Below, piece by piece: positions 35,179-43,613 of a stretch of 64,000 bases of DNA. The position numbers and the translations under genes are program-made. Under the pieces are notes generated by a model. That model was not told the origin of the DNA, did not search any database, and saw only the letters and a program-made list of their open reading frames with translations. This stretch comes from Pseudomonas triticicola (GTDB lineage Bacteria > Pseudomonadota > Gammaproteobacteria > Pseudomonadales > Pseudomonadaceae). The stretch's first letter is position 1. Each line of letters opens with the position of its first letter. The stretch spans positions 1,959,001-2,023,000 of the forward strand of contig NZ_JAHSTX010000001.1 in NCBI RefSeq assembly GCF_019145375.1, read 5' to 3'.

Positions 35179-35232
35179 AGAGACGGAATCGGCGGGGCTT
35201 CAGTGCTTCGCCACCGCCCCGCCCTGATCAAC

Positions 35233-36456
35233 TCACAAATGCACTGGCAAAGCCGCTGAGCCCGGCTCCGGCACATCGACATTGACCTTCAGTGCAATCA
35301 GCAGCGCGGCCAGCAACATCAGAATTCCAGCCGCTACAAACACGCCATTGATACCGCTGAAACTGAACACCGAACCGCCAGCGGCGGCGCCTGCGGCAAT
35401 CGCTGACTGCACCGATGCGACCACCATGCCGCCTGCGCTTTCGGCCTGATCGGGTATCGAGCGCGCCACCCAGTTCGACCATGCGACCGGCACGCCACCA
35501 AAGGCCATCCCCCACAGCGCCAAGAGCAACGCCTGCCCGGTGACCGACGCCGGTAACCCGACCAACGCCAGAGCAGCAACGCCCACCAACACTGGCATCA
35601 GCACCAGTGTTGCGCGTGGATTGCGCTGCAACAGCCAGCCGGCGAACAGCGTGCCGGCAAAGTTCGCCACGCCGAAACCAAGGAGCATCAGTGCCAGCAT
35701 CTGCGGGCCGACGCCGGTGGTGCTTTCCAGAAATGGCCTGATATAGGTGAACAACGCGAAATGGCCGGTATGCACCAATACACAGCCGAACATGCCGACG
35801 GCAATGCCCGGTCGCAGCAACACCTCAAGCACCGTACGCAGGCGTGACGGACGATGCGGCGCCAGACTGGGTAGCGTGAACATCTGAAAGACCAGCGTCA
35901 CCACGCCCACCGCTGCTGCTGCGAAAAACGCACTGCGCCAGCCAAACTGGCCGCCGAGATAGCTGCCCAACGGCACCGCGACCACGGTCCCCACGGCGAT
36001 CCCGCTGAAGATGATCGACAGCGCCCGTGGCAGCAGCGCCGCCGGCACCAGGCGCATCGCCACGGCCGCCGCCATGCTCCAGAATCCGCCCAGAGCTATG
36101 CCCAAAAGGATGCGCATGATCAGCAACACTGCGAGGCTGGACGACAGCGCCACCAGCAGATTCGAAGCAATCATCAATGCCGAAAAGCCGAGTAATACCA
36201 GCCGCCGATCAAGGCTGCGCGTCAACCCTGGCACCAGCAATCCGGCAAACAGCGCCACCACTGCGGTCACCGTCACCGCTTGCCCTGCCAGCGCTTCGCT
36301 GACGCCGAGATCGAGCGCCATCGGTGTCAGCAGGCTGGCCGGCAGATATTCCGCCGTGAGCAGACCAAACACACCCATCGCCAGTGAAAACACCGCCATC
36401 CACGCAGGCACCAGCGGCTCCTCGTCAGTTCGCCCATCACCTACACGTTCATTCAT
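35233..36456 (-). CDS. MFS transporter (DHA1-type efflux, NepI/AraJ-like)
   Basis: A 407-residue, 12-helix efflux protein with GLLTAEYLPASLLTPMA in helix 1 and RILLGIALGGFWSMAAA in helix 4 (motif-like), as in the AraJ/NepI group. Divergent from the AraC gene at 36555 with 98 bp between starts, a common regulator-exporter pair. Substrate unknown. GAGGGAG precedes the start. Confidence 0.88.
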   Translation of the reverse strand: MNERVGDGRTDEEPLVPAWMAVFSLAMGVFGLLTAEYLPASLLTPMALDLGVSEALAGQAVTVTAVVALFAGLLVPGLTRSLDRRLVLLGFSALMIASNLLVALSSSLAVLLIMRILLGIALGGFWSMAAAVAMRLVPAALLPRALSIIFSGIAVGTVVAVPLGSYLGGQFGWRSAFFAAAAVGVVTLVFQMFTLPSLAPHRPSRLRTVLEVLLRPGIAVGMFGCVLVHTGHFALFTYIRPFLESTTGVGPQMLALMLLGFGVANFAGTLFAGWLLQRNPRATLVLMPVLVGVAALALVGLPASVTGQALLLALWGMAFGGVPVAWSNWVARSIPDQAESAGGMVVASVQSAIAAGAAAGGSVFSFSGINGVFVAAGILMLLAALLIALKVNVDVPEPGSAALPVHL

Positions 36457-36554
36457 TTCAAGACTCCCTCGGACATTTCGAGAGCGCAGTCTATTGGCGG
36501 CAAACCGGATGATCTATGATGCACAGCCTTGAACTTTTGATCGAAACCCCGAAC

Positions 36555-37511
36555 ATGAGCAGCATAGATTCCTTCTCCGTGTCCTCAGACCTCATCACCG
36601 AGTTGCTGCGCAGCATGCGTCTGCGTGGCGTGCAATATCGGCGGATCCACGCTGGTCCGCCGTATGGCCTGGGTTTCAGCGACAAGCCCGGCCATGCGTA
36701 TTTCCACTTCGTTGCCGCTGGATCGACGGTGTTGCGACTGGAGGACAGCAGCCTGTACGAGTTGTCAGCAGGCAATGCGGTGTTCATCGCCCACGGTGCC
36801 GCGCACCAATTGCTGTCACACCCAAACGCCGAAGTGCAGGACATTGACAGCGCCGTCGCCGCACCGCTCGGCGACACGGTCTGCGCGGTGCAGGTCGGAC
36901 ACAGCGCCGATTCGCCCGACAGCGCCCTGCTCTTCAGTGGCTGCATGGAGTTCGAGCTCGGCAGCCTGCAAGGCCTCGGTCGGCTGATGCCGGGACTGAT
37001 GCTGATCGACGCCGGCGGCCAGCGTTATCCGGGACTCATGCCGATCCTCGCGACCATGGAACGCGAAGTCAGCGCCGCGCGCATTGGCTTCGCCGGCATT
37101 CTCGCGCGCCTTGCCGACGTAGTGGCGGCAATGATTGTTCGCGGCTGGGTCGAATGCGCTTGCGGCAATGCCTCCGGTCTCGTCGCCGCCCTGCGCGACC
37201 CTCGCCTGGCGCAGGCCTTGCTGGCCCTGCACCAACAACCGGGGCGCGACTGGAGCGTCGCCGAACTCGCAACGCTGTGCAACACCTCACGCTCGGTCTT
37301 CGCCGAACGCTTCCAGACCACCCTCGGCACCCCGCCGCTGCGCTACGCCACCGAACTGCGCATGCGCCTGGCCAGTCAGTGGCTTACCCTGGAAAGACTG
37401 CCGATCGACGAAGTGGCGCAGCGCTTGGGCTACACCTCCCAAGCGGCGTTCAGTCGTGCATTCAAGCGGATAACGGGAAGCTCACCGGGAGCGAGTCGGC
37501 GCCAGCGCTGA
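36555..37511 (+). CDS. AraC-family regulator with cupin_6 sensor domain
   Basis: A 318-residue protein. Residues ~10-190 form the AraC-type cupin with the AGPPYGLGF and YFHFVAAGS elements; ~205-310 form the AraC double HTH (SVAELATLCNTSRSVFAERF and IDEVAQRLGYTSQAAFSRAF, both conserved). Two ATGs upstream (36516, 36519) are in frame but also lack a good ribosome binding site, so the start is uncertain by 13 residues. Likely regulates the divergent MFS gene. Confidence 0.88.
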   Translation: MSSIDSFSVSSDLITELLRSMRLRGVQYRRIHAGPPYGLGFSDKPGHAYFHFVAAGSTVLRLEDSSLYELSAGNAVFIAHGAAHQLLSHPNAEVQDIDSAVAAPLGDTVCAVQVGHSADSPDSALLFSGCMEFELGSLQGLGRLMPGLMLIDAGGQRYPGLMPILATMEREVSAARIGFAGILARLADVVAAMIVRGWVECACGNASGLVAALRDPRLAQALLALHQQPGRDWSVAELATLCNTSRSVFAERFQTTLGTPPLRYATELRMRLASQWLTLERLPIDEVAQRLGYTSQAAFSRAFKRITGSSPGASRRQR

Positions 37512-37831
37512 AGACGAGAATCGCCGTAACAGAGCCGCTCTCATTATGTGCCCCCCCCCGGATTCTGCCCAACACCGCGCTCGCCCGCTCACGGATAACC
37601 GAGCCTACGAGACACAGCGCTTTTGCCTACAAATCTTACGGAAGTCGCTGTCTTGCCCGCTTACCCTCCGCAATTTATCGTTTCCCCGTCGCCACCTGAG
37701 AGTTGAAAGCGCTGGGCACATTCGACTTTGTGCAAACAGGTCAGACGAAAAAGGTGTTGTTGACGTATCCGTCACTCCTACCTAATCTGCTCCCATCCCG
37801 CCCAAGGCAGTACGCCGTTCTAATCATCCAG
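37512..37831. other. Gene-free intergenic region with a C9 tract
   Basis: No coding region with a plausible start is visible. The DNA becomes less GC-rich than the flanking AraC gene and includes a run of nine C at 37551-37559. It probably holds the promoter of the following NYN gene, but no -35/-10 pair stands out. Confidence 0.4.
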
Positions 37832-37860
37832 AACGTGCCAAACCCTTGGGCGTTTTTTTT
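37832..37860 (+). terminator. Terminator-like hairpin immediately before the NYN gene
   Basis: AACG..CCAA (37832-37841) pairs with TTGG.CGTT (37846-37854) around an ACCC loop with a small internal bulge, followed by a run of eight T (37853-37860). Only AGGTAAAAAAC separates it from the ATG at 37872. It may end transcription from upstream or act as an attenuator in the leader of the NYN gene. Confidence 0.6.
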
Positions 37861-37871
37861 AGGTAAAAAAC

Positions 37872-38630
37872 ATGCCCACTGCGGTGTTAGTCGATGGCGC
37901 CTTTTTCATCAAACGTTTTCGACGAATCGAACCTCAAAACGCCTGCAACGCTGAACGCGCGGCCGATCTGGTCCATCGATGGGCAACCGCCCACCTCCTC
38001 AATAAAACCTTGACCCGTCCAACGGGCCCCATTCGAGAGCTACGACAACGAGCCAGGAAAGAGCTTTACCGTATCTTCTTTTATGATTGCCCCCCACTGG
38101 ACACCAAACAGCACAACCCAATAAGCAAAAAAGCTGTGGATTTTTCCAGGTCCAGGGAGGCGGCATTTCGCAAAGAGCTGCACTCCAGACTGCGAAGTAA
38201 ACGTAAGCTGGCGTTACGACTTGGACATCTGTCGAAGGATGTCAGATGGACCATCAAACCCGCAAAAATCGCTGAGCTGTTGAAAGGCAAAATCCAGATG
38301 ACTGACCTTATGGAAAATGACGTCAGTATTGAGACCCGTCAAAAAGGTGTCGATATGCGGATCGGCATTGATGTCGCGTCGCTGTCCTTTAAACAGCAGG
38401 TCGATCAGATAGTGTTGATAGCAGGCGACGCAGACTTTGTTCCAGCCGCAAAAATGGCAAGGCGAGAAGGTGTGGACTTCATTCTCGATCCGATGTGGCA
38501 GAGCATTCCCGATAGCTTGATGGAGCACATAGACGGTTTGCGCTCAACATGCCCCAAGCCGCCGCTTCGTGAAAATAAGGCGGCGATCTTGGAGATGCAG
38601 CAACCAGGTTCAGTCATTGGTGAGAAATAA
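37872..38630 (+). CDS. NYN domain (PIN-like) protein, putative ribonuclease
   Basis: A 252-residue protein of the LabA/DUF88 NYN family. The acidic metal-binding residues are Asp8 (VDGAFF), Asp161 and Asp167 (GVDMRIGIDVAS) and Asp186/Asp188 (IAGDADFVPAAK). NYN domains are Mg-dependent RNases, and some sit in defence islands. AGGT lies seven bases upstream. The gene is clearly lower in GC than its neighbours (about 50 per cent by eye) and sits alone between unrelated genes, which suggests horizontal acquisition. Confidence 0.85.
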   Translation: MPTAVLVDGAFFIKRFRRIEPQNACNAERAADLVHRWATAHLLNKTLTRPTGPIRELRQRARKELYRIFFYDCPPLDTKQHNPISKKAVDFSRSREAAFRKELHSRLRSKRKLALRLGHLSKDVRWTIKPAKIAELLKGKIQMTDLMENDVSIETRQKGVDMRIGIDVASLSFKQQVDQIVLIAGDADFVPAAKMARREGVDFILDPMWQSIPDSLMEHIDGLRSTCPKPPLRENKAAILEMQQPGSVIGEK

Positions 38631-38653
38631 TGGTACTGGTATCCCCGTCTACT

Positions 38654-39415
38654 TCAGCCCCCCAATTTCCCCAGCCCCGCGCCCACCCGCTCAGCAGCCT
38701 GAAAATCCCCACGCGCCTCCAACTCCTGCGCCACTCGCCGCAACTGCTCAACCGTCAATCCCACATTCAGACTGATCTTCAAATGCGACTCCAGCTGTGA
38801 TTCCACCCCAGCCATTGCCGCCAGCGCGCCAACCGTCGCCAATTCCCGATCCGTCCATGCCAAGTTGTCGCGGGCGAAGATGTCGCCAAACAGATGCACC
38901 TTCAAAAACTGATCGATCGCCGGGGCGAATTCGAACAGTGGGCCGGACACTGGCGCACCGACCAGACGAGTCTGATTGTCGGTGCCGAGTTCAGTGAGCG
39001 CATATCCCGACGGAACCGGACCCGGCTCGCGTCCCGGCACGTCTTCGATGCCCCGCGCGGCGCGTTCCTGCAAAACCTTCATCAGCAATGACAAGGCGTT
39101 GAGGCTGCGCGGGAATCCGGCGTAGGCGTACAGCTGCACCAGAATTTCCTTGGTCTCGCTGATGCTCAGCCCGGCATCAAGACCACGATTGAGTGCGTCG
39201 TGCAAACGCGGCATGTCGCCGATTGCAGCGTTGGCGGCAATCGGGGCGATGGCCAGTTGCTTAGGGGTCAGAGGCTGTTCTTTCATGATCGGTTTCTCCG
39301 GTGATCGGGAAGGATTGGCGCAGAGAGGATTGACGCAGGCTGCACTGGCGAGGACCGCGCAGCCGAGGGCCACAATGCGCAAAAGGCGCCCTTGATTTAA
39401 CGATTTCTGGTTCAT
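38654..39415 (-). CDS. Exported carboxymuconolactone decarboxylase-family protein
   Basis: A 253-residue protein from ATG 39415 (GGAG upstream) with an N-terminal signal containing the possible lipobox LASAAC. Two CMD/AhpD-like helical repeats follow (ILVQLYAYAGFPRSLNAL near 95 and the ELATVGALAAMAGVESQLESH region near 195). The AhpD CxxC pair is absent, so it is not a peroxide reductase. Last gene of a three-gene operon whose products all carry signal peptides. Confidence 0.85.
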   Translation of the reverse strand: MNQKSLNQGRLLRIVALGCAVLASAACVNPLCANPSRSPEKPIMKEQPLTPKQLAIAPIAANAAIGDMPRLHDALNRGLDAGLSISETKEILVQLYAYAGFPRSLNALSLLMKVLQERAARGIEDVPGREPGPVPSGYALTELGTDNQTRLVGAPVSGPLFEFAPAIDQFLKVHLFGDIFARDNLAWTDRELATVGALAAMAGVESQLESHLKISLNVGLTVEQLRRVAQELEARGDFQAAERVGAGLGKLGG

Positions 39416-39427
39416 CAATGACTCTCC

Positions 39428-39865
39428 TCACTCATGCAGAGTGAACGTCACCCGCACATCGCCGCGCCCCAAGACTTCGGCCAAGTCCTGCGGGCGTTCG
39501 ATGCGGCCAAGACGCGAATAGCGGTAGGACGAATCGAAGGTCTTGTAGAAGACCACCAACGTATCGTCGCCATACAAAAGGAAATCGCCGTTGTGGATCG
39601 TGCCCGGCCGGTAGGGCTGGGTGGGCAATGGCGGCTGCACGGTGGCGTATTTTTCATTGCCGTGCAGGTCGGTCATGTCCAGGCTCAGCGGCAATCGCGT
39701 GAGCAATTGCCGCGTACTCAGGTTGTCATCCAGAGCAATGGCAAAACGCTGTTTTCCGACGGTCATCCACATCGTGCTGGCCTCCATAGCGGTCGGTGCA
39801 GACAGAGCAACGGGCAGCCATGCCATCAGTACGAATCCCTTCCAGCCGTTGGCAAAAAACCGCAT
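39428..39865 (-). CDS. Exported cyclophilin-like fold protein
   Basis: A 145-residue protein with a signal peptide (MRFFANGWKGFVLMAWLPVALSA) and a beta-rich domain of the cyclophilin-like family 2: LPLSLDMTDLHGNEKYA, GDFLLYGDDTLVVFYK and a final VTFTL strand. These small proteins lack the peptidyl-prolyl isomerase catalytic Arg pattern and their function is unknown. GGAG lies seven bases before the ATG; 24 bases separate it from the upstream hydrolase gene. Confidence 0.84.
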   Translation of the reverse strand: MRFFANGWKGFVLMAWLPVALSAPTAMEASTMWMTVGKQRFAIALDDNLSTRQLLTRLPLSLDMTDLHGNEKYATVQPPLPTQPYRPGTIHNGDFLLYGDDTLVVFYKTFDSSYRYSRLGRIERPQDLAEVLGRGDVRVTFTLHE

Positions 39866-39889
39866 CGCTTTGCTCCGTCGCGTTGAAAG

Positions 39890-40918
39890 TTACTTCAGGT
39901 TGCTCTTGAAGAACTGCGTCAGCTTGGCAAAAGGAATCAGCTCGACCCGGTCGTACAGATCGACATGACCGGCATTCGGCACGATCACCAGTTCTTTCGG
40001 CTGCCCCGCCAACCGGAACGCCTCTTCGCTGAACTCACGGGAGTGCGCGTCTGCACCGGCAATAAACAACATCGGGCGCGGCGAGATGCTCTCGATATCG
40101 ACGAACGGATAGAAGTTCATGAACTTGGTGTTGCTGCTCAGCGTCGGCCGCGTGGTCTGTTGCGGCGTCGAGCTGGCCGGGGTGAATTCGCCGCGCGGGG
40201 TGCGGTAGAAATCGAAGAATTCACGCTGGATCGGATGGGTGTCGGCTTTCAGTTCCAGCACCGTGCCGCCGGTGTATTCGACCTTGCCACCGGTGAACTC
40301 GGCGTAACGCTGCTCGGCCGCTTGCGCAATGATCTGCTTGCGCTGCTCAAGGCTTTGCGAATGCTTTAGGCCGTCACGGTTGGCGGCGCCCATGTCATAC
40401 ATGCTGACCGTGGCGATGGCTTTCATGCGCGGGTCGATTTTCGCCGCGCTGATCACGAAGCTGCCGCTACCGCAGATGCCCAACACGCCGATGCGCTCGC
40501 GGTCGATGAATGGCCGTGTGCCGAGGTAATCGACGGCCGCGCTGAAGTCTTCGGCATACATGTCCGGCAACACCGCGTTGCGCGGCGCGCCCTCGCTTTC
40601 GCCCCAGAACGACAGATCCAGCGATAGGGTGACAAAGCCCTGCTCCGCCAGTTTCTGCGCATACAGATTGGCGCTCTGCTCCTTTACCGCGCCCATCGGA
40701 TGGCCAACGATAATCGCCGCGCTACGCGCTGCCGGGTCGAGTCCTTTAGGCACAAACAGGTTGCCCGCCACGGTGAGTTGATATTGGTTTTTGAAACTGA
40801 CCTTCTGCACGGTCACCTTGTCGCTCTTGAAGAAATTGTCGGCACCGTGGGACATGTCAGCTCCGAATGCAGTAAATGAACTCAGGAGAAACCCGAGCAG
40901 TATGAACAGTCGTTTCAT
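39890..40918 (-). CDS. Exported alpha/beta hydrolase (dienelactone hydrolase-like)
   Basis: A 342-residue protein with signal peptide (cleavage likely after AFG-A, residue 20). The alpha/beta hydrolase core has IIVGHPMGAVKE, and the nucleophile elbow reads GICGS with Cys149 in the nucleophile position, as in dienelactone hydrolases. A C-terminal His in VPNAGHVDLYD completes the triad; the acid is probably in IAGADAHS. AAGGACG precedes the start. First gene of the exported three-gene operon, divergent from a LysR gene. Confidence 0.87.
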   Translation of the reverse strand: MKRLFILLGFLLSSFTAFGADMSHGADNFFKSDKVTVQKVSFKNQYQLTVAGNLFVPKGLDPAARSAAIIVGHPMGAVKEQSANLYAQKLAEQGFVTLSLDLSFWGESEGAPRNAVLPDMYAEDFSAAVDYLGTRPFIDRERIGVLGICGSGSFVISAAKIDPRMKAIATVSMYDMGAANRDGLKHSQSLEQRKQIIAQAAEQRYAEFTGGKVEYTGGTVLELKADTHPIQREFFDFYRTPRGEFTPASSTPQQTTRPTLSSNTKFMNFYPFVDIESISPRPMLFIAGADAHSREFSEEAFRLAGQPKELVIVPNAGHVDLYDRVELIPFAKLTQFFKSNLK

Positions 40919-41053
40919 GGGGGGCGTCCTTGATCGAGAAACCAGGCGAGGCCGGGATGGAGGTATTGTTGCGCAGGCTCGAGGCTTTGATTAGCTAATG
41001 AGTGCTTACTGCGGTTATAAACACTGCTAATCAATAAACCTGAGCATTGCGCC
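40919..41053. promoter_or_regulatory. Divergent promoter with ATTAGC operator sites
   Basis: The region holds a perfect inverted repeat TTGATTAGC (40987-40995) and GCTAATCAA (41026-41034) with a 30-bp spacer, plus the 10-bp palindrome ATTAGCTAAT at 40990-40999. This gives three ATTAGC half-sites. A TTATAA near 41014-41019 lies between them. This layout fits binding of the neighbouring LysR regulator. Confidence 0.72.
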
Positions 41054-41962
41054 ATGGCCAAACCCAACTTCAATGACCTGCTCGCCTTCGTCACGGTTGC
41101 CCGCAGCGGCAGCTTCACCCGCGCGGCGGTGCAACTGGGCGTGACGCAATCGGCGGTGAGCCAGGTAGTCTCGGCGCTGGAAGCGCGTCTGAAAATTCGC
41201 CTGCTGACCCGCACCACACGTAGCGTGTCACTGACGGCGGCCGGCGAACGTTTGCTGCACACCGTGGGTCATCGTTTCGATGAAATCGAAGCCGAGCTGG
41301 ACGCGCTGACCGAGTTGCGCGACAAGCCTGCCGGTACGGTGCGCATCACCTGCGGCGACAACATCATCAAGACCACCCTGCTGCCCAAGCTGACGCCGTT
41401 GCTGCTGCAGTACCCGGACATCAAGCTCGAGTTCGATATCAACTACGGTTTCCGCGACATCGTTGCCGACCGCTTCGATGCCGGCGTGCGTTTCAGCGAT
41501 ACCGTCGCCCAGGACATGATCGCCGTACCGATCGGCCCGCCGCTGCGCATGGCCGTCGTCGCCTCGCCCGACTACTTTGCCCGGCACCCCGCCCCGCAAC
41601 ATCCGCGCGAGCTGGCGGCGCACCGCTGCATCGACATTCGATTTCCGACCTACGACGGTGTCGATGCCTGGGAATTCGAGCGTCAGGGCAAAAAGCTGAA
41701 AGTGCGGGTCGACGGCCAACTGGTGTTCAATTCCACCGTGCACATCGCCGACGCGGCCGTGAACGGGCTGGGGATTGCCTACCTGCCTGAAGACGAGTTC
41801 GGTGCGCATCTGGCCGAAGGGCGTTTGGTCAGAGTACTGGAAGACTGGTGCGAACCGTTCGGTGGCTTCCACCTCTACTACCCCAGCCGCCGTCAACCGT
41901 CGCCGGCGTTTTCACTGGTGGTGGACGCGTTGCGCGTGGTGAGAGATCCAGCCCCGTTGTAG
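41054..41962 (+). CDS. LysR-family transcriptional regulator
   Basis: A 302-residue LTTR of the CrgA/DsdC-like group: N-terminal HTH (FVTVARSGSFTRAAVQLGV, then TQSAVSQVVSALEARL) and an effector domain from about 90 containing GTVRITCGDNIIKTTLLPKL and VADRFDAGVR. It is divergent from the exported hydrolase operon and probably controls it through the ATTAGC sites. No strong ribosome binding site. Confidence 0.91.
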   Translation: MAKPNFNDLLAFVTVARSGSFTRAAVQLGVTQSAVSQVVSALEARLKIRLLTRTTRSVSLTAAGERLLHTVGHRFDEIEAELDALTELRDKPAGTVRITCGDNIIKTTLLPKLTPLLLQYPDIKLEFDINYGFRDIVADRFDAGVRFSDTVAQDMIAVPIGPPLRMAVVASPDYFARHPAPQHPRELAAHRCIDIRFPTYDGVDAWEFERQGKKLKVRVDGQLVFNSTVHIADAAVNGLGIAYLPEDEFGAHLAEGRLVRVLEDWCEPFGGFHLYYPSRRQPSPAFSLVVDALRVVRDPAPL

Positions 41963-42533
41963 GAGCGAGGCAGCTCGCGATAGCGTCGGCACATCCAACA
42001 GAGTAAGTGCCAGACCCACCGCTTTCGCGAGCAGGCTCGCTCCCACAGGGATTTGCGTCAGCCCCCGGAAATCAATCGATTCCCAAGTCCAATGTGGGAG
42101 CGAGCCTGCTCGCGAAGGCGTCAGGTCAGTGAATTGATGGCAAGGCTGACCCAGCGCTTTCGCGAGCAGGCTCGCTCCCACAGGTTTTTGCGTCAGACCC
42201 CGGAAATCAATCGATTCACAAGTCCAATGTGGGAGCGAGCCTGCTCGCGAAGGCGTCAGGTCAGTGAGTTGATGGCCAGGCTGACCCAGCGCTTTCGCGA
42301 GCAGGCTCACTCCCACAGAGATTTGCGTCAGACCCCGCAAATCAATCGTTTCACAAGTGCACTGTGAGCGAGCTTGCTCGCGAAGGCGTCAGGTCAGCGA
42401 ATTGATGGCCAGGCTGTCCCAGCGCTTTCGCGAGCAGGCTCGCTCCCACAGGGTTTTGCGTCAGATCCCGAAATCAATCGATTCACAAATCCATTGTGGG
42501 AGCGAGCCTGCTCGCGAAGGCGCCAGACCAGCC
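41961..42533. repeat. Tandem array of REPINs with a ~135-bp period
   Basis: Forward REP copies start at 42094, 42229, 42364 (degenerate) and 42496, 135, 135 and 132 bp apart. Each is followed by a spacer with CAGGCTGACCCAGCGC and an inverted REP, then TTGCGTCAGACCCCGGAAATC. A half-unit precedes them (42021-42050) and a degenerate copy is at about 41961-41989. At least three full units share over 85 per cent identity by eye. No gene is seen in this stretch. Confidence 0.92.
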
Positions 42534-42566
42534 ACATCATCTCTGTATCCCAGCCCCGCGGCACCC

Positions 42567-42812
42567 TCACAACTTCGGCACGTCCCCGGTCGCCTCGGCA
42601 ATCGTCGCCAAGGTTTCCTCCATGCTGGCGATGTCTTCTTGCAGCTTTTGAAACACCAGATCCAGCGACTCGGGAGCGTCCACGGTCTGATGGCCACGCA
42701 GCGACTCGACGCTGGCGCTCTCCACGTGCTGGAGAATGTCGACACTTTCTCGCAGTGCCAACAGCTGATCGAAGATCGCCGCAATCTGCGCCTGGCTGCG
42801 GGTGCTCATCAT
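42567..42812 (-). CDS. Small helical protein, function unknown
   Basis: An 81-residue acidic, coiled-coil-like protein (heptad-type leucines from ~10 to 75). ATG 42812 overlaps the stop of the preceding gene by four bases (ATGA), so the two are translationally coupled. No recognised domain. Confidence 0.7.
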   Translation of the reverse strand: MMSTRSQAQIAAIFDQLLALRESVDILQHVESASVESLRGHQTVDAPESLDLVFQKLQEDIASMEETLATIAEATGDVPKL

Positions 42813-43339
42813 TTCCACCCAAGCCTGGCAATGATCTCGCGCCGGTACGGCGTGTCAATCTGCGCCGGCACCTGTTCGATATAGTCGCGCGCTTGTTCGT
42901 GCGCTGCGCCGCTCAACCCGGCCAGATAAGAAACTGCGTCGTCGACATTCGGCACCAGGCCTTCAATGTTCTTGAATCTGGCGGGCAGCGCCGTCCAGAT
43001 CACCGCATCGAGTTGCCGAGGAATTGCCCATTCGGCGAGCATGCCCATCGGCGAGGTACCGACGGTGAAACTGCCGATGCCATCCTCCCTGCCCTCCGGC
43101 ACGCCTTCTCGAATACGCAGGAGTTCGCGGGCCTGATCGAGATCGGTCACGTCGAGGACCGACCACAGCACTTTGCACGGCGGCGCGTTCGCGCTTATGG
43201 CTGTAGTCAACTCGCCAGTGTCACTGACGCGAACGAAGTCGATCGGTACCTGCGGCCCGTCGGCAAACCACTCGCTGGCCAGCGGCAAGCCGTCCGGTTT
43301 CCAGATCAGTGAGCCCCATCCCAGACATGCAATGACCAT
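42809..43339 (-). CDS. Conserved hypothetical protein with a GGCT-like N-terminus
   Basis: A 176-residue protein beginning MVIACLGWGSLIWKPDGLPL, which resembles the YGS(L/I)-type substrate loop start of gamma-glutamylcyclotransferase-like proteins. The rest is not recognised. AAGGG lies nine bases before the ATG. It forms a two-gene unit with the overlapping small coiled-coil gene. The GGCT link rests on one motif and is tentative. Confidence 0.68.
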   Translation of the reverse strand: MVIACLGWGSLIWKPDGLPLASEWFADGPQVPIDFVRVSDTGELTTAISANAPPCKVLWSVLDVTDLDQARELLRIREGVPEGREDGIGSFTVGTSPMGMLAEWAIPRQLDAVIWTALPARFKNIEGLVPNVDDAVSYLAGLSGAAHEQARDYIEQVPAQIDTPYRREIIARLGWK

Positions 43340-43388
43340 AAATCAGACCCTTCTGAAGAAACGATGAACACAGAAAAGAACAGCCTGC

Positions 43389-43613
43389 TCAGCCTTTGGT
43401 TTTTCGCGGGTCGGCTGCGCGCGGAAAGGTGCGTTCTTCCTGGATCGTCCCGTCCTCTTTATGGATTTTCAGCGAGGCGGTTTTGTCCTGCAGATAGTCG
43501 CTGGCGATTTGGGTGATCTCGGCTTTGGTCGCAGCCGTTTTCGACGCACGCTGCGCGCCCTCTTTGACCAGTTCCCAGCGCTGCTGGTTTTTGTTGATGT
43601 GGTAGTTATCCAT
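43389..43613 (-). CDS. DUF2188-type small protein
   Basis: A 74-residue basic protein: MDNYHINKNQQRWELVKEGA, then RASKTAATKAEI and a GTIQEERTFP C-terminal strand, the layout of DUF2188 proteins. AAAGGTG is five bases before ATG 43613, while a second AAGGA abuts the start codon itself. Function unknown. Confidence 0.8.
   Translation of the reverse strand: MDNYHINKNQQRWELVKEGAQRASKTAATKAEITQIASDYLQDKTASLKIHKEDGTIQEERTFPRAADPRKTKG

Noticed and set aside
42053..42533. Short repetitive open frames in the REPIN array (MWERACSRRRQ-type peptides)
   Set aside because: These are translations of REP palindromes, a frequent false gene call in pseudomonads.
41961..42533. CRISPR array
   Set aside because: The repeats are palindromic REPs with conserved, not unique, spacers and irregular polarity, and no cas gene is near.
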